A program made the position numbers and the translations under genes. This document shows positions 26,709 through 35,165 of a stretch of DNA of 36,227 bases, in pieces; position 1 is the first letter of the stretch; every line of letters starts with the position of its first letter. The notes beneath the pieces are model-generated. The model made no database searches. It was not told where the DNA came from and worked only from the letters and a program-made list of their open reading frames with translations. The DNA comes from Nitrospiria bacterium (GTDB lineage: Bacteria > Nitrospirota > Nitrospiria > JACQBZ01), in assembly GCA_035517655.1 (NCBI GenBank), contig DATIYJ010000063.1, positions 1-36,227 on the forward strand, read 5' to 3'.

Positions 26709-28658
26709 ATGGCTCAACCAACCATTGAATCGGTGTTGAAAGAGCACCGTGTATTCAAACCCCGAGCCGCCTTCAGCCGCTGGGCCCATATTAAAAGTCT
26801 GAAGGAATACAAAAAGCTCGCCCAGTCGGCCGAATCCAAACCGGAGGCTTTTTGGGCCCGGATCGCGGCCGAACTCCATTGGTTTAAGAAATGGAAGAAG
26901 GTCCTTCGGTGGGAGCCTCCCTTCGCCCGGTGGTTCGTGGGGGGAAAGATCAACATCGCCTACAACTGCATCGACCGTCACCTTCAGACCTGGCGACGCA
27001 ACAAGGCCGCGATCATCTGGGAAGGCGAGCCCGGCGACACCCGGGTCCTGACCTTCCAGGAACTCCACCGGGAGGTCTCAAAGTTCTCCAACGTGCTCAA
27101 GCAGCTGGGCGTTCGGAGCGGCGATCGCGTCGCGATCTACATGCCGATGGTTCCGGAGCTCCCGGTCGCGATGCTGGCCTGCGCCCGCATCGGAGCCACC
27201 CACAGCATCATCTTCGGCGGATTCTCGGCCGAGGCCTTGAAAGACCGGATCAACGACGCCCAGGCCAAGCTCCTCGTCACGGCGGACGGAAGCTACCGCA
27301 AGGGCGCGATCGTCCCCCTGAAAGAGAACGTGGACAAGGCCCTGACGCAGACCCCCACCATCGAGAAGGTCGTGGTGGTCCGCCGCGTCGGAATGAACAT
27401 CCCGATGGAGCCGAACCGCGACCACTGGTGGCATGAGATGATGAAAGAAGCGTCGGCCGTCTGCGAGGCCGAGCCGCTGGATTCCGAACATCCCCTGTTT
27501 ATTCTTTACACCAGCGGGACAACCGGCAAACCGAAGGGGGTCGTGCATTCCACCGGCGGGTACCTGGTTCAAACGTACATCAGCAGCAAATGGGTCTTCG
27601 ACCTGAAAGACGAGGACACCTACTGGTGCACGGCCGACATCGGCTGGGTCACCGGCCACAGCTACATCGTCTACGGGATCCTGGCCAACGGCGTGACCTC
27701 GGTCATGTTCGAAGGGGCCCTGACCCATCCGGGTCCCGACCGGGTCTGGGAAATGATCGAAAAATACCGCGTGAATGTTTTCTACACGGCCCCGACCGCG
27801 ATCCGGGCCCTCATGAAGCTCGGGAACCAATGGCCCGAGAAGCACGATTTGAGCAGCCTCCGACTGCTGGGCACCGTCGGAGAGCCGATCAACCCCGAGG
27901 CCTGGATATGGTACAACACCGTTGTCGGAAAAGGCCGCTGCCCCATCGTGGACACCTGGTGGCAGACCGAAACGGGGGCCATTTTGATCACGCCGTTGCC
28001 CGGCGCGATCCCGACGAAGCCCGGATCGGCCACCCTGCCCTTCCCCGGCATCGCGGTGGACGTCGTCAACAAGGACGGCACGCCGGCCGGCCCGGACCAA
28101 GGGGGGTATCTGGTGATCAAGAAGCCGTGGCCGTCCATGCTCCGGACGATCTACGGCGATCCGGAGCGGTACAAATCCCAGTACTGGAGCTTCATCGAGG
28201 GCTGCTACTTTTCCGGCGACGGCGCCCGGCGCGACAAGGACGGCTATTTCTGGGTCATGGGTCGCGTGGACGACGTGATCAACGTCGCGGGTCATCGGCT
28301 GGGCACCATGGAGATCGAGAGCGCGCTGGTCAGTCATCCGACCGTGGCCGAGGCGGCCGTGGTCGGCAAACCGGACGATCTGAAGGGAACGGCCGTGTCG
28401 GCGTTCGTGACATTGAAAACCGGAAACGCCCCTTCGGAATCGTTGAAAGAGGATCTCCGCAACCACGTCGTGAAAGAAATCGGAGCCATCGCCCGGCCGG
28501 ACGAGATCCGGTTCGCCGACAGTCTTCCCAAAACGCGCAGCGGCAAGATCATGCGCCGGCTGCTCCGGGACATCGCATCGGGAAAAACAACCGTCGGGGA
28601 TACCACAACGCTGGAAGATTATTCCGTCCTGACCAAACTGATGAAGGAAGAGGAGTAG
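26709..28658 (+). CDS. acs: acetyl-CoA synthetase
   Basis: Acs activates acetate to acetyl-CoA through acetyl-AMP. The 649-aa product is full length. It has the AMP-binding P-loop [11 protein letters not shown] (about 267-277), [14 protein letters not shown], the WWQTETG adenylate motif near 417-423, the hinge [13 protein letters not shown] near 517-529, and the acetylatable catalytic Lys in [15 protein letters not shown] (near 611). This lysine is the target of Pat/CobB control in other bacteria. GGAGG precedes the ATG. It probably forms a single-gene unit, although the dehydrogenase gene follows on the same strand after 171 bp. Confidence 0.96.
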   Translation: MAQPTIESVLKEHRVFKPRAAFSRWAHIKSLKEYKKLAQSAESKPEAFWARIAAELHWFKKWKKVLRWEPPFARWFVGGKINIAYNCIDRHLQTWRRNKAAIIWEGEPGDTRVLTFQELHREVSKFSNVLKQLGVRSGDRVAIYMPMVPELPVAMLACARIGATHSIIFGGFSAEALKDRINDAQAKLLVTADGSYRKGAIVPLKENVDKALTQTPTIEKVVVVRRVGMNIPMEPNRDHWWHEMMKEASAVCEAEPLDSEHPLFILYTSGTTGKPKGVVHSTGGYLVQTYISSKWVFDLKDEDTYWCTADIGWVTGHSYIVYGILANGVTSVMFEGALTHPGPDRVWEMIEKYRVNVFYTAPTAIRALMKLGNQWPEKHDLSSLRLLGTVGEPINPEAWIWYNTVVGKGRCPIVDTWWQTETGAILITPLPGAIPTKPGSATLPFPGIAVDVVNKDGTPAGPDQGGYLVIKKPWPSMLRTIYGDPERYKSQYWSFIEGCYFSGDGARRDKDGYFWVMGRVDDVINVAGHRLGTMEIESALVSHPTVAEAAVVGKPDDLKGTAVSAFVTLKTGNAPSESLKEDLRNHVVKEIGAIARPDEIRFADSLPKTRSGKIMRRLLRDIASGKTTVGDTTTLEDYSVLTKLMKEEE

Positions 28659-28803
28659 GCAAGTGGCCGCCGCGGCCGGGCGCGAGGGGGCGGCTAATCC
28701 GTTTCTCGATCTACGATTTACGTCGTCTGGCGGTGCCTTTTAGTGAATCGAGCATGGCAAACCGCACCTAAGGGAAATCGGAACCCTCGAAAGCTCAACG
28801 GAG

Positions 28804-28820
28804 GGGGCGACGCGAGCCCC
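28804..28820. repeat. GGGGC/GCCCC hairpin, degenerate copy 4 of the palindrome family
   Basis: GGGGC (28804-28808) and GCCCC (28816-28820) flank GACGCGA, followed by TAAC. The core resembles the GCGACGCGATCCCC of copy 3. It ends 9 bp before the dehydrogenase ATG, where a ribosome-binding site would be expected, and no other Shine-Dalgarno is visible. Confidence 0.35.
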
Positions 28821-28829
28821 TAACATCCA

Positions 28830-29858
28830 ATGAAAGCGGTCGTTTTTCACGAGCACGGCGGTCCCGAAAAATTGGTCTACCAGGAGGTCCCGACCCCGTC
28901 GCCCGGAGAGGACGACGTCCTGATCCGGGTCAAGGCCTGCTCGATCAATCACGTGGACATCTGGGTCCGTCAAGGCATCCCGGCCTACCGGACCGCGTTG
29001 CCGCACATCTCGGGCTGCGACGTCTCCGGCATCGTGGAAGCGATCGGACGGAACGTCACCGGGGTCAGCCCGGGCGAAAAAGTGTTTGTGGCTCCGGGGC
29101 TGAGCTGTTTCCGATGCGCCTACTGTCTTTCGGGACAGGACAACATGTGCATCGCGTACAAAATCGTCGGCGCCCATACCAACGGGGGCTACGCCGAGTA
29201 CCTCAACGTTCCCGCGATCAATGTGATCACGATGCCCGGCACCCTCGGTTTCGAGGACGCCGCCTCCTTCCCGCTGGCCTTTCAAACCGCCTGGCATATG
29301 CTGATCACGCGGGCGGAGCTCAAGGCCGGACAGGAGGTGCTGGTGCTGGCGGCCGGAAGCGGGATCGGCATCGCGGCGATCCAGATCGCGAAACTGGCCG
29401 GGGCCTGGGTGATCGCCGCGGCCGGCCGGGACGACAAGCTGGAAAAGGCCAAGGTTCTCGGGGCGGACGAGGTGATCAATTACCGACGGGAGGACTTCTC
29501 GAATAAGATCCGCGAATTCACCGGGGGAAAAGGCGTCGACGTCGTTTTCGAACACGTCGGCCCGGAGACCTGGGAAAAGAGCCTCACCTCGCTGGCGAAA
29601 AACGGGAAGCTCGTGACCTGCGGCGCCACCTCCGGACCGGAGGCCAAGACGGATCTTCGATACATCTTCTCGCGGCAGCTCTCGATCATCGGCTCGATGA
29701 TGGGGACGCGAAGCGATCTCCTGGAGGTGACCAAGCTGGTCGAGATCGGAAAGCTCAAGCCGGTGATCGATTCGGTCTTTCCCCTGAGCGAGGCGCGCAA
29801 GGCGCAGGAACGGATGCTGGACCGGAACAACTTCGGGAAGCTGATCCTCGTTCCCTAG
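28830..29858 (+). CDS. zinc-lobe medium-chain dehydrogenase (quinone oxidoreductase-like)
   Basis: The 342-aa member of the medium-chain dehydrogenase/reductase superfamily has an N-terminal GroES-like domain and a Rossmann fold with VLVLAAGSGIGIAAIQIAK near 170-188. The structural zinc lobe is intact, with four cysteines in SCFRCAYCLSGQDNMC. The catalytic zinc ligands look lost: Asn replaces Cys in CSINHVDIW, and Cys replaces His in ISGCDVSG. That pattern fits an NADPH-dependent quinone or enone reductase more than an alcohol dehydrogenase. The substrate is unknown. There is no visible Shine-Dalgarno; a palindromic hairpin sits just upstream. Confidence 0.85.
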   Translation: MKAVVFHEHGGPEKLVYQEVPTPSPGEDDVLIRVKACSINHVDIWVRQGIPAYRTALPHISGCDVSGIVEAIGRNVTGVSPGEKVFVAPGLSCFRCAYCLSGQDNMCIAYKIVGAHTNGGYAEYLNVPAINVITMPGTLGFEDAASFPLAFQTAWHMLITRAELKAGQEVLVLAAGSGIGIAAIQIAKLAGAWVIAAAGRDDKLEKAKVLGADEVINYRREDFSNKIREFTGGKGVDVVFEHVGPETWEKSLTSLAKNGKLVTCGATSGPEAKTDLRYIFSRQLSIIGSMMGTRSDLLEVTKLVEIGKLKPVIDSVFPLSEARKAQERMLDRNNFGKLILVP

Positions 29859-29891
29859 CCGACGGCCGAACCCCTCCCTCCTCCTCTTCCC

Positions 29892-29920
29892 TTGCGATGT
29901 CCGATCGGATCGAGTATAAT
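29892..29920 (+). promoter_or_regulatory. promoter of the CBS-domain gene
   Basis: TTGCGA (29892-29897), a 17-bp spacer and a consensus TATAAT (29915-29920) lie 40 bp before the ATG. Confidence 0.7.
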
Positions 29921-29959
29921 GCGGCCCATCCTTGATCCCAGACGGAGGCGGAGCGCGTC

Positions 29960-30358
29960 ATGTCCTTGGCCCATTTAATGAATCGAGAGATGAAAACGAT
30001 TTCCAACACTACGACGATCCAGGAAGCGGCGCGGATCATGGGGGTCCAGAAAATCGGCTCGCTGTTCGTGGAAAAAGACGGCCACTTGGCGGGAATTCTG
30101 ACCGAGACGGACATCGTCCGCAAGGCCGCGGCCAAGGGACTCGATCTCAAGAAAGAGACGGTGGATTCCATCAGCAGCAAACCGATCATCTCGATCGAGA
30201 TCGTCCGGTCGCCCCAGGATGCGTTCGATCTCATGGGCGAGTTGAGGGTGAGACATCTGGGGGTCACCGAGCGCGGGAAGATCGTCGGAGTCATGTCGGT
30301 CCGCGACCTGCTGGTCCATTTCAAGAAACAAAGCGAGCCGCGCATGGGGATCGACTAA
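29960..30358 (+). CDS. twin CBS-domain protein
   Basis: The 132-aa soluble protein consists almost entirely of two CBS motifs forming one Bateman module. CBS1 spans about 7-58 (LMNREMKTISNTTTIQEAAR ... GILTETDIVRKAA) and CBS2 about 70-122 (ISSKPIISIEI ... GVMSVRDLLVHFK). Such stand-alone modules usually bind adenine nucleotides and act on a partner. No obvious partner is adjacent, since the downstream gene is convergent 7 bp away. It has its own promoter, so it is a single-gene unit. Confidence 0.9.
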   Translation: MSLAHLMNREMKTISNTTTIQEAARIMGVQKIGSLFVEKDGHLAGILTETDIVRKAAAKGLDLKKETVDSISSKPIISIEIVRSPQDAFDLMGELRVRHLGVTERGKIVGVMSVRDLLVHFKKQSEPRMGID

Positions 30359-30365
30359 TAGGACG

Positions 30366-30785
30366 TTATTCTTCCCCCGATCGCAGCGCCGTCCGTTCGC
30401 GCTTTTTGGCCGCGTGATGCCGCTTGTTCGCCAGCATCTTTTCCTTCGCGCGGCGCGAGCGTTTCCTTTTCTGCCGCCGGATTTTCTCGATCCGTTGCCG
30501 CTCCGCGCTGAGCGCGCCCAGCCGCTCCCCTTCGATCCGGTTGAGCAACAATCGCCTCGCCAGAAACCGGTTCAATCCCTGCGATCGCGCCTCCTGGCAT
30601 TTGACCGTGACTCCGGTCGGACGATGGAGCAGCACGACGGCGGTCGAGGTCTTGTTGACGTTCTGTCCCCCCGGACCGGATGAACGCACGAACGACTCGT
30701 CCAGGTCCTCTTCCCGGACGCCGAGCCGGTGCATCCGTTCGACCAATTGTTTATGCTTGGGGGCTGAAACGGGAAAGATCGGCAT
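30366..30785 (-). CDS. short GGQ release-factor-like protein
   Basis: The 139-aa protein carries the RF-1 catalytic domain with GGQ at residues 39-41 (SSGPGGQNVNKTSTAV). It then has a strongly basic C-terminal tail rich in Lys and Arg (about 95-135), as in ArfB/YaeJ and mitochondrial MTRFR-like proteins. It lacks the stop-codon-recognition domains of RF1 and RF2. The likely role is peptidyl-tRNA hydrolysis on stalled ribosomes. It is probably the last gene after the VOC gene, 56 bp away. Whether it is a true ArfB or the prfH/MTRFR type cannot be settled by eye. Confidence 0.85.
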   Translation of the reverse strand: MPIFPVSAPKHKQLVERMHRLGVREEDLDESFVRSSGPGGQNVNKTSTAVVLLHRPTGVTVKCQEARSQGLNRFLARRLLLNRIEGERLGALSAERQRIEKIRRQKRKRSRRAKEKMLANKRHHAAKKRERTALRSGEE

Positions 30786-30841
30786 GACCTTCTAACGCCG
30801 ACGCCTTCGATCGGGGCGGGCGGATCATAACCCGTCGGGGG

Positions 30842-31357
30842 TTATTTCTTTCTGGCCGTCCCGGCCTTCGCGTCCTTGTCTAAACCCTTTGTCGAAGCCA
30901 TGAGGCGTTTGACGTTGTTGACGGAGAAGCTCTTGCTGCCCTTGCGTTGGATGATCTCATGAATAATTCCGGTCTCGGGGGCCGGTTTCGTGAAGATCTG
31001 GGTCAACTCCTCGCTGTCCAAAACATCCTTCGTGGTGAATTGTACCCCTTTTTTCTTCATATCGGCCACTTCTTTTTTAATATCCTCCACGGCATAGGCG
31101 ATATGATGCAGCGCGTTGCCGTGCTGCTTCACCCACTCCCGGACCACGCCGCCCTCCCCCACGCCCTCGCTGATGAAGACCGAAATTCCCTGGCCGTCTT
31201 TCGCCTTGAGCGCCGCGCAGCGGGCCTGGGTGTTGTCGTCGAAGTCGATGAAGAAACGGTCCGTCACTTCGAAATCCATGACCTCGGTGTAAAACGTCAA
31301 GGCCTTCTCCAGATCCGCGACGCGGAACGCGATGTGATCGATATGTTTGCCCGCCAT
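30842..31357 (-). CDS. VOC-fold protein resembling the C-terminal half of HPPD
   Basis: The 171-aa protein is a single vicinal-oxygen-chelate unit. Candidate metal ligands are His8 (HIDHIAF), His85 (ALHHIAYAV) and Glu134 (IHEIIQR). The segment IFTKPAPETGIIHEIIQRKG and the following SFSVNNVKRLM match the C-terminal metal-binding half of 4-hydroxyphenylpyruvate dioxygenase (compare its EIIQR and GNFKALF pattern) better than lactoylglutathione lyase. The N-terminal HPPD half is absent, and the last 20 residues are a basic tail. It starts 4 bp after the dehydrogenase gene, so the two probably act in one pathway. The substrate is unknown. Confidence 0.8.
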   Translation of the reverse strand: MAGKHIDHIAFRVADLEKALTFYTEVMDFEVTDRFFIDFDDNTQARCAALKAKDGQGISVFISEGVGEGGVVREWVKQHGNALHHIAYAVEDIKKEVADMKKKGVQFTTKDVLDSEELTQIFTKPAPETGIIHEIIQRKGSKSFSVNNVKRLMASTKGLDKDAKAGTARKK

Positions 31358-31361
31358 CGTC

Positions 31362-32567
31362 TTACTCCTTCGTTGTGCGGTCTTTCTTACGATACGCCAT
31401 CTTCTCTTTCACCGTCATTCCCCGCCGGTGCAATTCCTTCACAAACGGCCCGGCCGGAACGGCCGTCTCCAGCGGCACGACCCCTTTCTCCCGGATCTCT
31501 CCGCGGGCCAGCATCGCGGCGACAATCCCCGTTGAAAAGCCGGTTGTTCGTTCCATGGCCGAGAACCCGGTGGCGGGATCATGGAATTCGAGCATCTCCA
31601 GAACAACCTCGGCCGGCTTTCGGTTTTTCTTCCCCCGGCAGACCACGCGAAGGACGACCAGATCCCGATCCTCCGGAAACGCGATTCGATCCTTGACCAC
31701 TTCGATGAACAGATCCCTGGGAACGATCGGCGTTCCCTTGACCACCACGGACCTTCGATCCAGCAGCCCCAGATCGCGGAGCAGCTTGATCTTCTCATAA
31801 TGACCCGGGTACCGGACCGTCTTGTAGCCGTAGGATTTCAGCCGCCCCTCGAAGGTCCACGGACAGGTCGACGTGGCCCCGGCCGTTACGAACGCTTCGC
31901 AAGGCCCCAACGGCTTCGGCAACCGGATCTCCTCCAATCCGGTGAAGCTTTCGATTTCGGTCACCTTTCCGTTTAGGAGGACATAGGCCCTCCCGAAATA
32001 GTTGTTGAGCATTCCCTCCAAATTGAAAACAAGCCGGTAACCGAGGGGCGGTTTCGGGATTTGTGGAAGCCCGCCGCATCGAATCTCGACCGAACCGGTT
32101 TCATCCAGCCGTTCCATCCCGTAGACCGCGAGGATATTGTTCATCCCGGGCGCCAGGCCGCAGTCCGGGACGATCGAAACGCCCGCCGCTTTCCCTTCGC
32201 CCGACAGCCGGCGCATCTCCTGGACCGCCGCGATGTCGCCTCCGAGATCGCACATGGATACGGCCGCGTCGATCGCGGCCCGGGCGATCGGAGGGTTATA
32301 ATAGTAAGGCACCGCGCTCACCACGACGGCCGCACGGCGCAAGACATGGACCAATTCGTCATGATTCTGGACCCGGACCGCCCCGGCTTCAAGCCGCGCG
32401 GTGTTGGAGGAAGGCAGCAAGCGGCGGAGGCGTTCGACCGATTTTACGGCCAAGGCCTCGTTCGCATCGGCCAGAACGATCCGCTCCGCGTCGCCGAACA
32501 GGGCGAGGTCATAGGCGCAGGCCGTTCCCTGCCGCCCCGCGCCGAGGATAACATAGCGATAACCCAC
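31362..32567 (-). CDS. saccharopine dehydrogenase-family enzyme, lysine 6-dehydrogenase-like
   Basis: The 401-aa product has an N-terminal Rossmann fold (VILGAGRQGTACAYDLA, residues 6-22) and the family's long middle and C-terminal domain: PDCGLAPGMNNILA, LVFNLEGMLNNYFGRAYVL and TCPWTFEGRLKSYGYKTVRY. This resembles bacterial L-lysine 6-dehydrogenase and related proteins. Saccharopine reductase and carboxynorspermidine synthase are more distant possibilities. The start is GTG, with GGAGG 6 bp upstream. Its promoter is at 32592-32620, and the VOC gene follows 4 bp downstream. The reaction is inferred from family only. Confidence 0.82.
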   Translation of the reverse strand: MGYRYVILGAGRQGTACAYDLALFGDAERIVLADANEALAVKSVERLRRLLPSSNTARLEAGAVRVQNHDELVHVLRRAAVVVSAVPYYYNPPIARAAIDAAVSMCDLGGDIAAVQEMRRLSGEGKAAGVSIVPDCGLAPGMNNILAVYGMERLDETGSVEIRCGGLPQIPKPPLGYRLVFNLEGMLNNYFGRAYVLLNGKVTEIESFTGLEEIRLPKPLGPCEAFVTAGATSTCPWTFEGRLKSYGYKTVRYPGHYEKIKLLRDLGLLDRRSVVVKGTPIVPRDLFIEVVKDRIAFPEDRDLVVLRVVCRGKKNRKPAEVVLEMLEFHDPATGFSAMERTTGFSTGIVAAMLARGEIREKGVVPLETAVPAGPFVKELHRRGMTVKEKMAYRKKDRTTKE

Positions 32568-32591
32568 TCTCCACCTCCATCGATACTATTA

Positions 32592-32620
32592 AGTTTAGAA
32601 GGCATTGGAACAAACGTCAA
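32592..32620 (-). promoter_or_regulatory. promoter of the lysine-dehydrogenase-like / VOC operon
   Basis: On the minus strand there is TTGACG (32615-32620), a 17-bp spacer and TAAACT (32592-32597), about 25 bp before the GTG start. Confidence 0.65.
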
Positions 32621-32711
32621 GGTGCCGCGTGAACGGGCGATTTCAAGACTCTTTTGCGGTCGGGCCAAACCGAGTGCAAGTCCGGGATTTAAAGAGAGGC
32701 CTTCGGGATGA

Positions 32712-33215
32712 TCAGCGATTCACTTCGCGGATGAGATGGCCCAGTTCGGGCAGGATCAGTTTTTCCATGGCCAGGCGGACGGCCGCTTCGGACCCGGGGA
32801 TCGAGATCAGGACCCTTCCCCGATAGGTTCCCGCGACCGCGCGACTCATCATGGCGGCCGAACCGATCTCGTGATAACTCAAAGAACGGAACAGCTCGCC
32901 GAAACCGTCCAGTCGTTTCTCCAGCAATCCCGCCACCGCCTCATAGGTGCCGTCCCGTTTCGAAATGCCGGTGCCGCCGCTTAGGATCACGGCTTGAACC
33001 TCCGGGCGATTCGCGAGGACCGCCAGAAGTTTTTGAACCTCGGCCGGATCGTCCTTGACCCAATGCGAGGACGCGACGCGATGCCCCCGATCCGCAAGAA
33101 GCTTCCGGATCAACGCGCCGCCCGTGTCCGTCTCGGACGTGCGCGTATCGCTCACCGTCACGACGGCGCAACTCACGACGGAGGGCGCCCGGGCTTTATG
33201 CTCATCGTGCCCCAT
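32712..33215 (-). CDS. moaB: MoaB/Mog-family molybdopterin adenylyltransferase
   Basis: MoaB/MogA proteins adenylylate molybdopterin before molybdenum insertion. The 167-aa product has the MPT-binding core: VTVSDTRTSETDTGG (19-33), ILSGGTGISKRDGTYEAV (77-94), GFGELFRSLSYHEIGSAAMM, and IPGSEAAVRLAMEKLILPEL at the end. The length is normal. AGGA precedes the ATG. It follows the [2Fe-2S] ferredoxin gene by 37 bp, probably in the same transcript. The nearest molybdoenzyme in view is the sulfite-oxidase-fold protein at 22225-22929. Confidence 0.92.
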   Translation of the reverse strand: MGHDEHKARAPSVVSCAVVTVSDTRTSETDTGGALIRKLLADRGHRVASSHWVKDDPAEVQKLLAVLANRPEVQAVILSGGTGISKRDGTYEAVAGLLEKRLDGFGELFRSLSYHEIGSAAMMSRAVAGTYRGRVLISIPGSEAAVRLAMEKLILPELGHLIREVNR

Positions 33216-33252
33216 CGGAATCCTAAACGTCCCGGATTGGATCAGGAAACGG

Positions 33253-33582
33253 CTAAGGTCCCCAGACCGCGTCGGGAAGGAGCAGCCGCTTCACGGGTTG
33301 CCCTTTGATGACATGCTGCTCCAGGATCTCGGCGACGTCGTTGGGCGTGACCTTCTGGTACCAGACGCCGTCCGGATAGACCACGACGGTCGGCCCGAAG
33401 GCGCAGGGGCCCATGCAGGACGATTCCGTGACGATCAGCTTGAAGACCAGATTCAACCGCGCCGTCTCCATCATGAAGCGCATGAAGACTTCCTTCGATC
33501 CGTTCCCGCTGCAGGAACCGCGGGGATGATCCGGCGGCCGGGACTGGGTGCAGACCAGAATGTGATGTGTCGGTTTCGGCAT
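33253..33582 (-). CDS. thioredoxin-like [2Fe-2S] ferredoxin
   Basis: The 109-aa protein has the four-cysteine pattern of thioredoxin-fold [2Fe-2S] ferredoxins and NuoE-like domains: Cys11 (LVCTQSRP), Cys24 (RGSCSGNGS), and Cys56 and Cys60 (SSCMGPCAFGPTVVVYPDG). It is soluble and probably cytoplasmic. It lies 12 bp after the Rieske gene and before moaB, so the two small iron-sulfur carriers are made together. The partner enzyme is not in the window. Confidence 0.9.
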   Translation of the reverse strand: MPKPTHHILVCTQSRPPDHPRGSCSGNGSKEVFMRFMMETARLNLVFKLIVTESSCMGPCAFGPTVVVYPDGVWYQKVTPNDVAEILEQHVIKGQPVKRLLLPDAVWGP

Positions 33583-33594
33583 GATCGCTCCTCT

Positions 33595-33903
33595 TCAGGT
33601 TAGGGCCACCTTGATCTGGCCGTCCTCGATCTTGACCGAATACGTCCTGACGTTCCTGGACGGATTCGTGGTGCAGACGCCCGTTTTAACATTGTACTTC
33701 CAGCTGTGCCAGGGACAGATCACGGTATCCCCCTCCAGCATCCCTTCCCCCAAGGGCCCCCCTTGGTGGACGCACATATTGTCGATCGCGTAAAAATTCC
33801 CGTTCAGATTAAAAAGGGCCACCTCGTTCCCGTCGACCTCCACCACGCGGCCTTCACCGGGGGATAGATCCGCGGTCTTGGCCACGGCCACGTACTCGCT
33901 CAT
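33595..33903 (-). CDS. Rieske [2Fe-2S] ferredoxin
   Basis: The 102-aa soluble protein has both Rieske ligand pairs: Cys44-x-His46 in MCVHQGGPLGEG and Cys63-x2-His66 in ICPWHSWKYNV. It lacks a membrane anchor and signal peptide. It resembles small Rieske ferredoxins and the NirD-type subunit of nitrite reductase; no large subunit is adjacent. AAGGAGG lies upstream of the ATG. It is the first gene of the Rieske-ferredoxin-moaB set, behind the promoter at 33994-34022. Confidence 0.92.
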   Translation of the reverse strand: MSEYVAVAKTADLSPGEGRVVEVDGNEVALFNLNGNFYAIDNMCVHQGGPLGEGMLEGDTVICPWHSWKYNVKTGVCTTNPSRNVRTYSVKIEDGQIKVALT

Positions 33904-33993
33904 CGCGCGTTACCCTCCTTTACAGACGAATTCCACAGTATCCGGAACGATCGAGGCGGACAGCCCGCATCGCCCGCGGAATAAATGAGTTGT

Positions 33994-34022
33994 ATTTTAT
34001 AAGAATGCCGTGGGCTGTTCAA
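33994..34022 (-). promoter_or_regulatory. promoter of the Rieske-ferredoxin-moaB genes
   Basis: On the minus strand there is TTGAAC (34017-34022), a 17-bp spacer and TAAAAT (33994-33999), about 90 bp before the Rieske ATG. Confidence 0.55.
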
Positions 34023-34076
34023 TCAAAAAATAGGGGGCCGTCCTTTCGAAGGGCCGCGGCGGCCGGGCGCAGCCTC

Positions 34077-34104
34077 TTGATTTTTTGCGAAAAAGTCTTA
34101 TAAT
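34077..34104 (+). promoter_or_regulatory. promoter of the HNH gene
   Basis: TTGATT (34077-34082), a 16-bp spacer and a consensus TATAAT (34099-34104) give a leader of about 38 nt. The leader has no Shine-Dalgarno. A second -10-like TATAAA (34138-34143) lies 5 bp before the ATG but has no -35. Confidence 0.6.
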
Positions 34105-34148
34105 AAAGCGGAACGAATCTTATTGGTTACGGTCGTTATAAAAACACG

Positions 34149-34706
34149 ATGGAAATGACGCTACTGCTAAATACGACCTACGAGCCGCTGCGGGTGGTGC
34201 ATTGGAAGCGGGCCATTACGCTGATGTGGCAGGAAAAGGTGGAGGTCCTTGAGGTTTACGAGAAGGAGATCCACGCCGTCTCGATCACGATCAAGCTCCC
34301 CTCCGTCATCCGTCTGCTGAAGCTGATCCGCGTAAAGGACAGCCACCACGCCGTGAAGTTTTCCCGCGCCAATATCTTCGCGAGAGACAAGCACCGCTGC
34401 CAGTATTGCGGCCAGAAATTCCGAACCGAGGAGTTGACCTTCGACCATGTGATCCCGATCTCGCGCGGCGGCAAAAAGGCCTGGGAAAATATCGTCACGG
34501 CCTGCCTGGTCTGCAACAACCGCAAGAGCGGCCGCACGCCGGACGAGGCCTCCATGCGCTTGATCAAACAACCCGTCAAACCCAAATGGAGCCCCACCTT
34601 TACGATCACGATCGGACTCAAGACCTTCCCCGAAAGCTGGCGGGATTATCTCTACTGGAACGTCGAACTGGACCTCGACCGGATGGAGATCGATCCCTCC
34701 GCGTAA
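34149..34706 (+). CDS. HNH endonuclease-family protein
   Basis: The 185-aa protein has a helical N-terminal half (LLLNTTYEPLRVVHWKRAI), then a zinc-supported HNH fold: CQYC (84-87), LTFDHVIPISRGG (97-109, with Asp99-His100), WENIVTACLVCNNRKSG (112-128, with Asn113, Cys119, Cys122). This small type is widespread and single-copy in many bacteria, not linked to restriction or phage genes; its cellular role is not known. The start codon has no Shine-Dalgarno. Neighbours give no clear partner. Confidence 0.9.
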   Translation: MEMTLLLNTTYEPLRVVHWKRAITLMWQEKVEVLEVYEKEIHAVSITIKLPSVIRLLKLIRVKDSHHAVKFSRANIFARDKHRCQYCGQKFRTEELTFDHVIPISRGGKKAWENIVTACLVCNNRKSGRTPDEASMRLIKQPVKPKWSPTFTITIGLKTFPESWRDYLYWNVELDLDRMEIDPSA

Positions 34707-34773
34707 CATCCCGCATCCTCGAAGCGCCCAACCCTCCATGTCGTCCGGTTCCTGTCGCAAGGGAAAGCCGGTG

Positions 34774-34782
34774 TGTTATAAT
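34774..34782 (+). promoter_or_regulatory. extended -10 promoter of the MTH1187-like gene
   Basis: TGTTATAAT (34774-34782) is a consensus extended -10 element, 27 bp before the ATG. The -35 region is poor. Confidence 0.6.
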
Positions 34783-34808
34783 AGTGTTTCCTACAAGGAG
34801 AAGAGACG

Positions 34809-35117
34809 ATGGTTTTGCTGGAGTTCAGCATGTCCCCTCTGGGGAAAGGAGAGAGCGTCGGGAAATATGTCGCCCGCTCTTTGGACATCATCGACCGGTC
34901 CGGCATCGAGTACCGGCTCAATCCGATGGGGACGGTGATCGAAGGAGACTGGGATCGGGTGTTCGGCGTCGTGAAACGGTGCTTCGAAACCATGAGAAAG
35001 GACTGCAACCGGATCTCCGTCAGCATCAAGGTCGATTACCGGAAGGGCCAGCGCGGAAGGCTGAGCAGCAAGACGGCCAGCGTCGAAAGGCGATTGAAAC
35101 GAAAATTAAAAACGTAG
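34809..35117 (+). CDS. MTH1187/YkoF-like thiamine-binding protein (former DUF77)
   Basis: The 102-aa protein matches the MTH1187 family: VLLEFSMSPLGKGESVGKYV near residues 2-21, IEYRLNPMGTVIEG near 33-46, and the VKRCFETMRK helix. Family members adopt a ferredoxin-like fold and some bind thiamine or its pyrimidine part. The C-terminus (RRLKRKLKT) is basic. AGGAG precedes the ATG. It appears to be a single-gene unit; no thiamine synthesis or transport gene is adjacent. Confidence 0.88.
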   Translation: MVLLEFSMSPLGKGESVGKYVARSLDIIDRSGIEYRLNPMGTVIEGDWDRVFGVVKRCFETMRKDCNRISVSIKVDYRKGQRGRLSSKTASVERRLKRKLKT

Positions 35118-35165
35118 GATAGCGGCCGCGACGCGAGACCCTGCTGAATTGGCCCGGCGAGCACT

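Noticed and set aside
28672-34070. Shared 12-mer GCGGCCGGGCGC at 28672-28683 and 34059-34070
   Set aside because: It is a GC-only word in GC-rich DNA; flanks do not match, so chance is sufficient.
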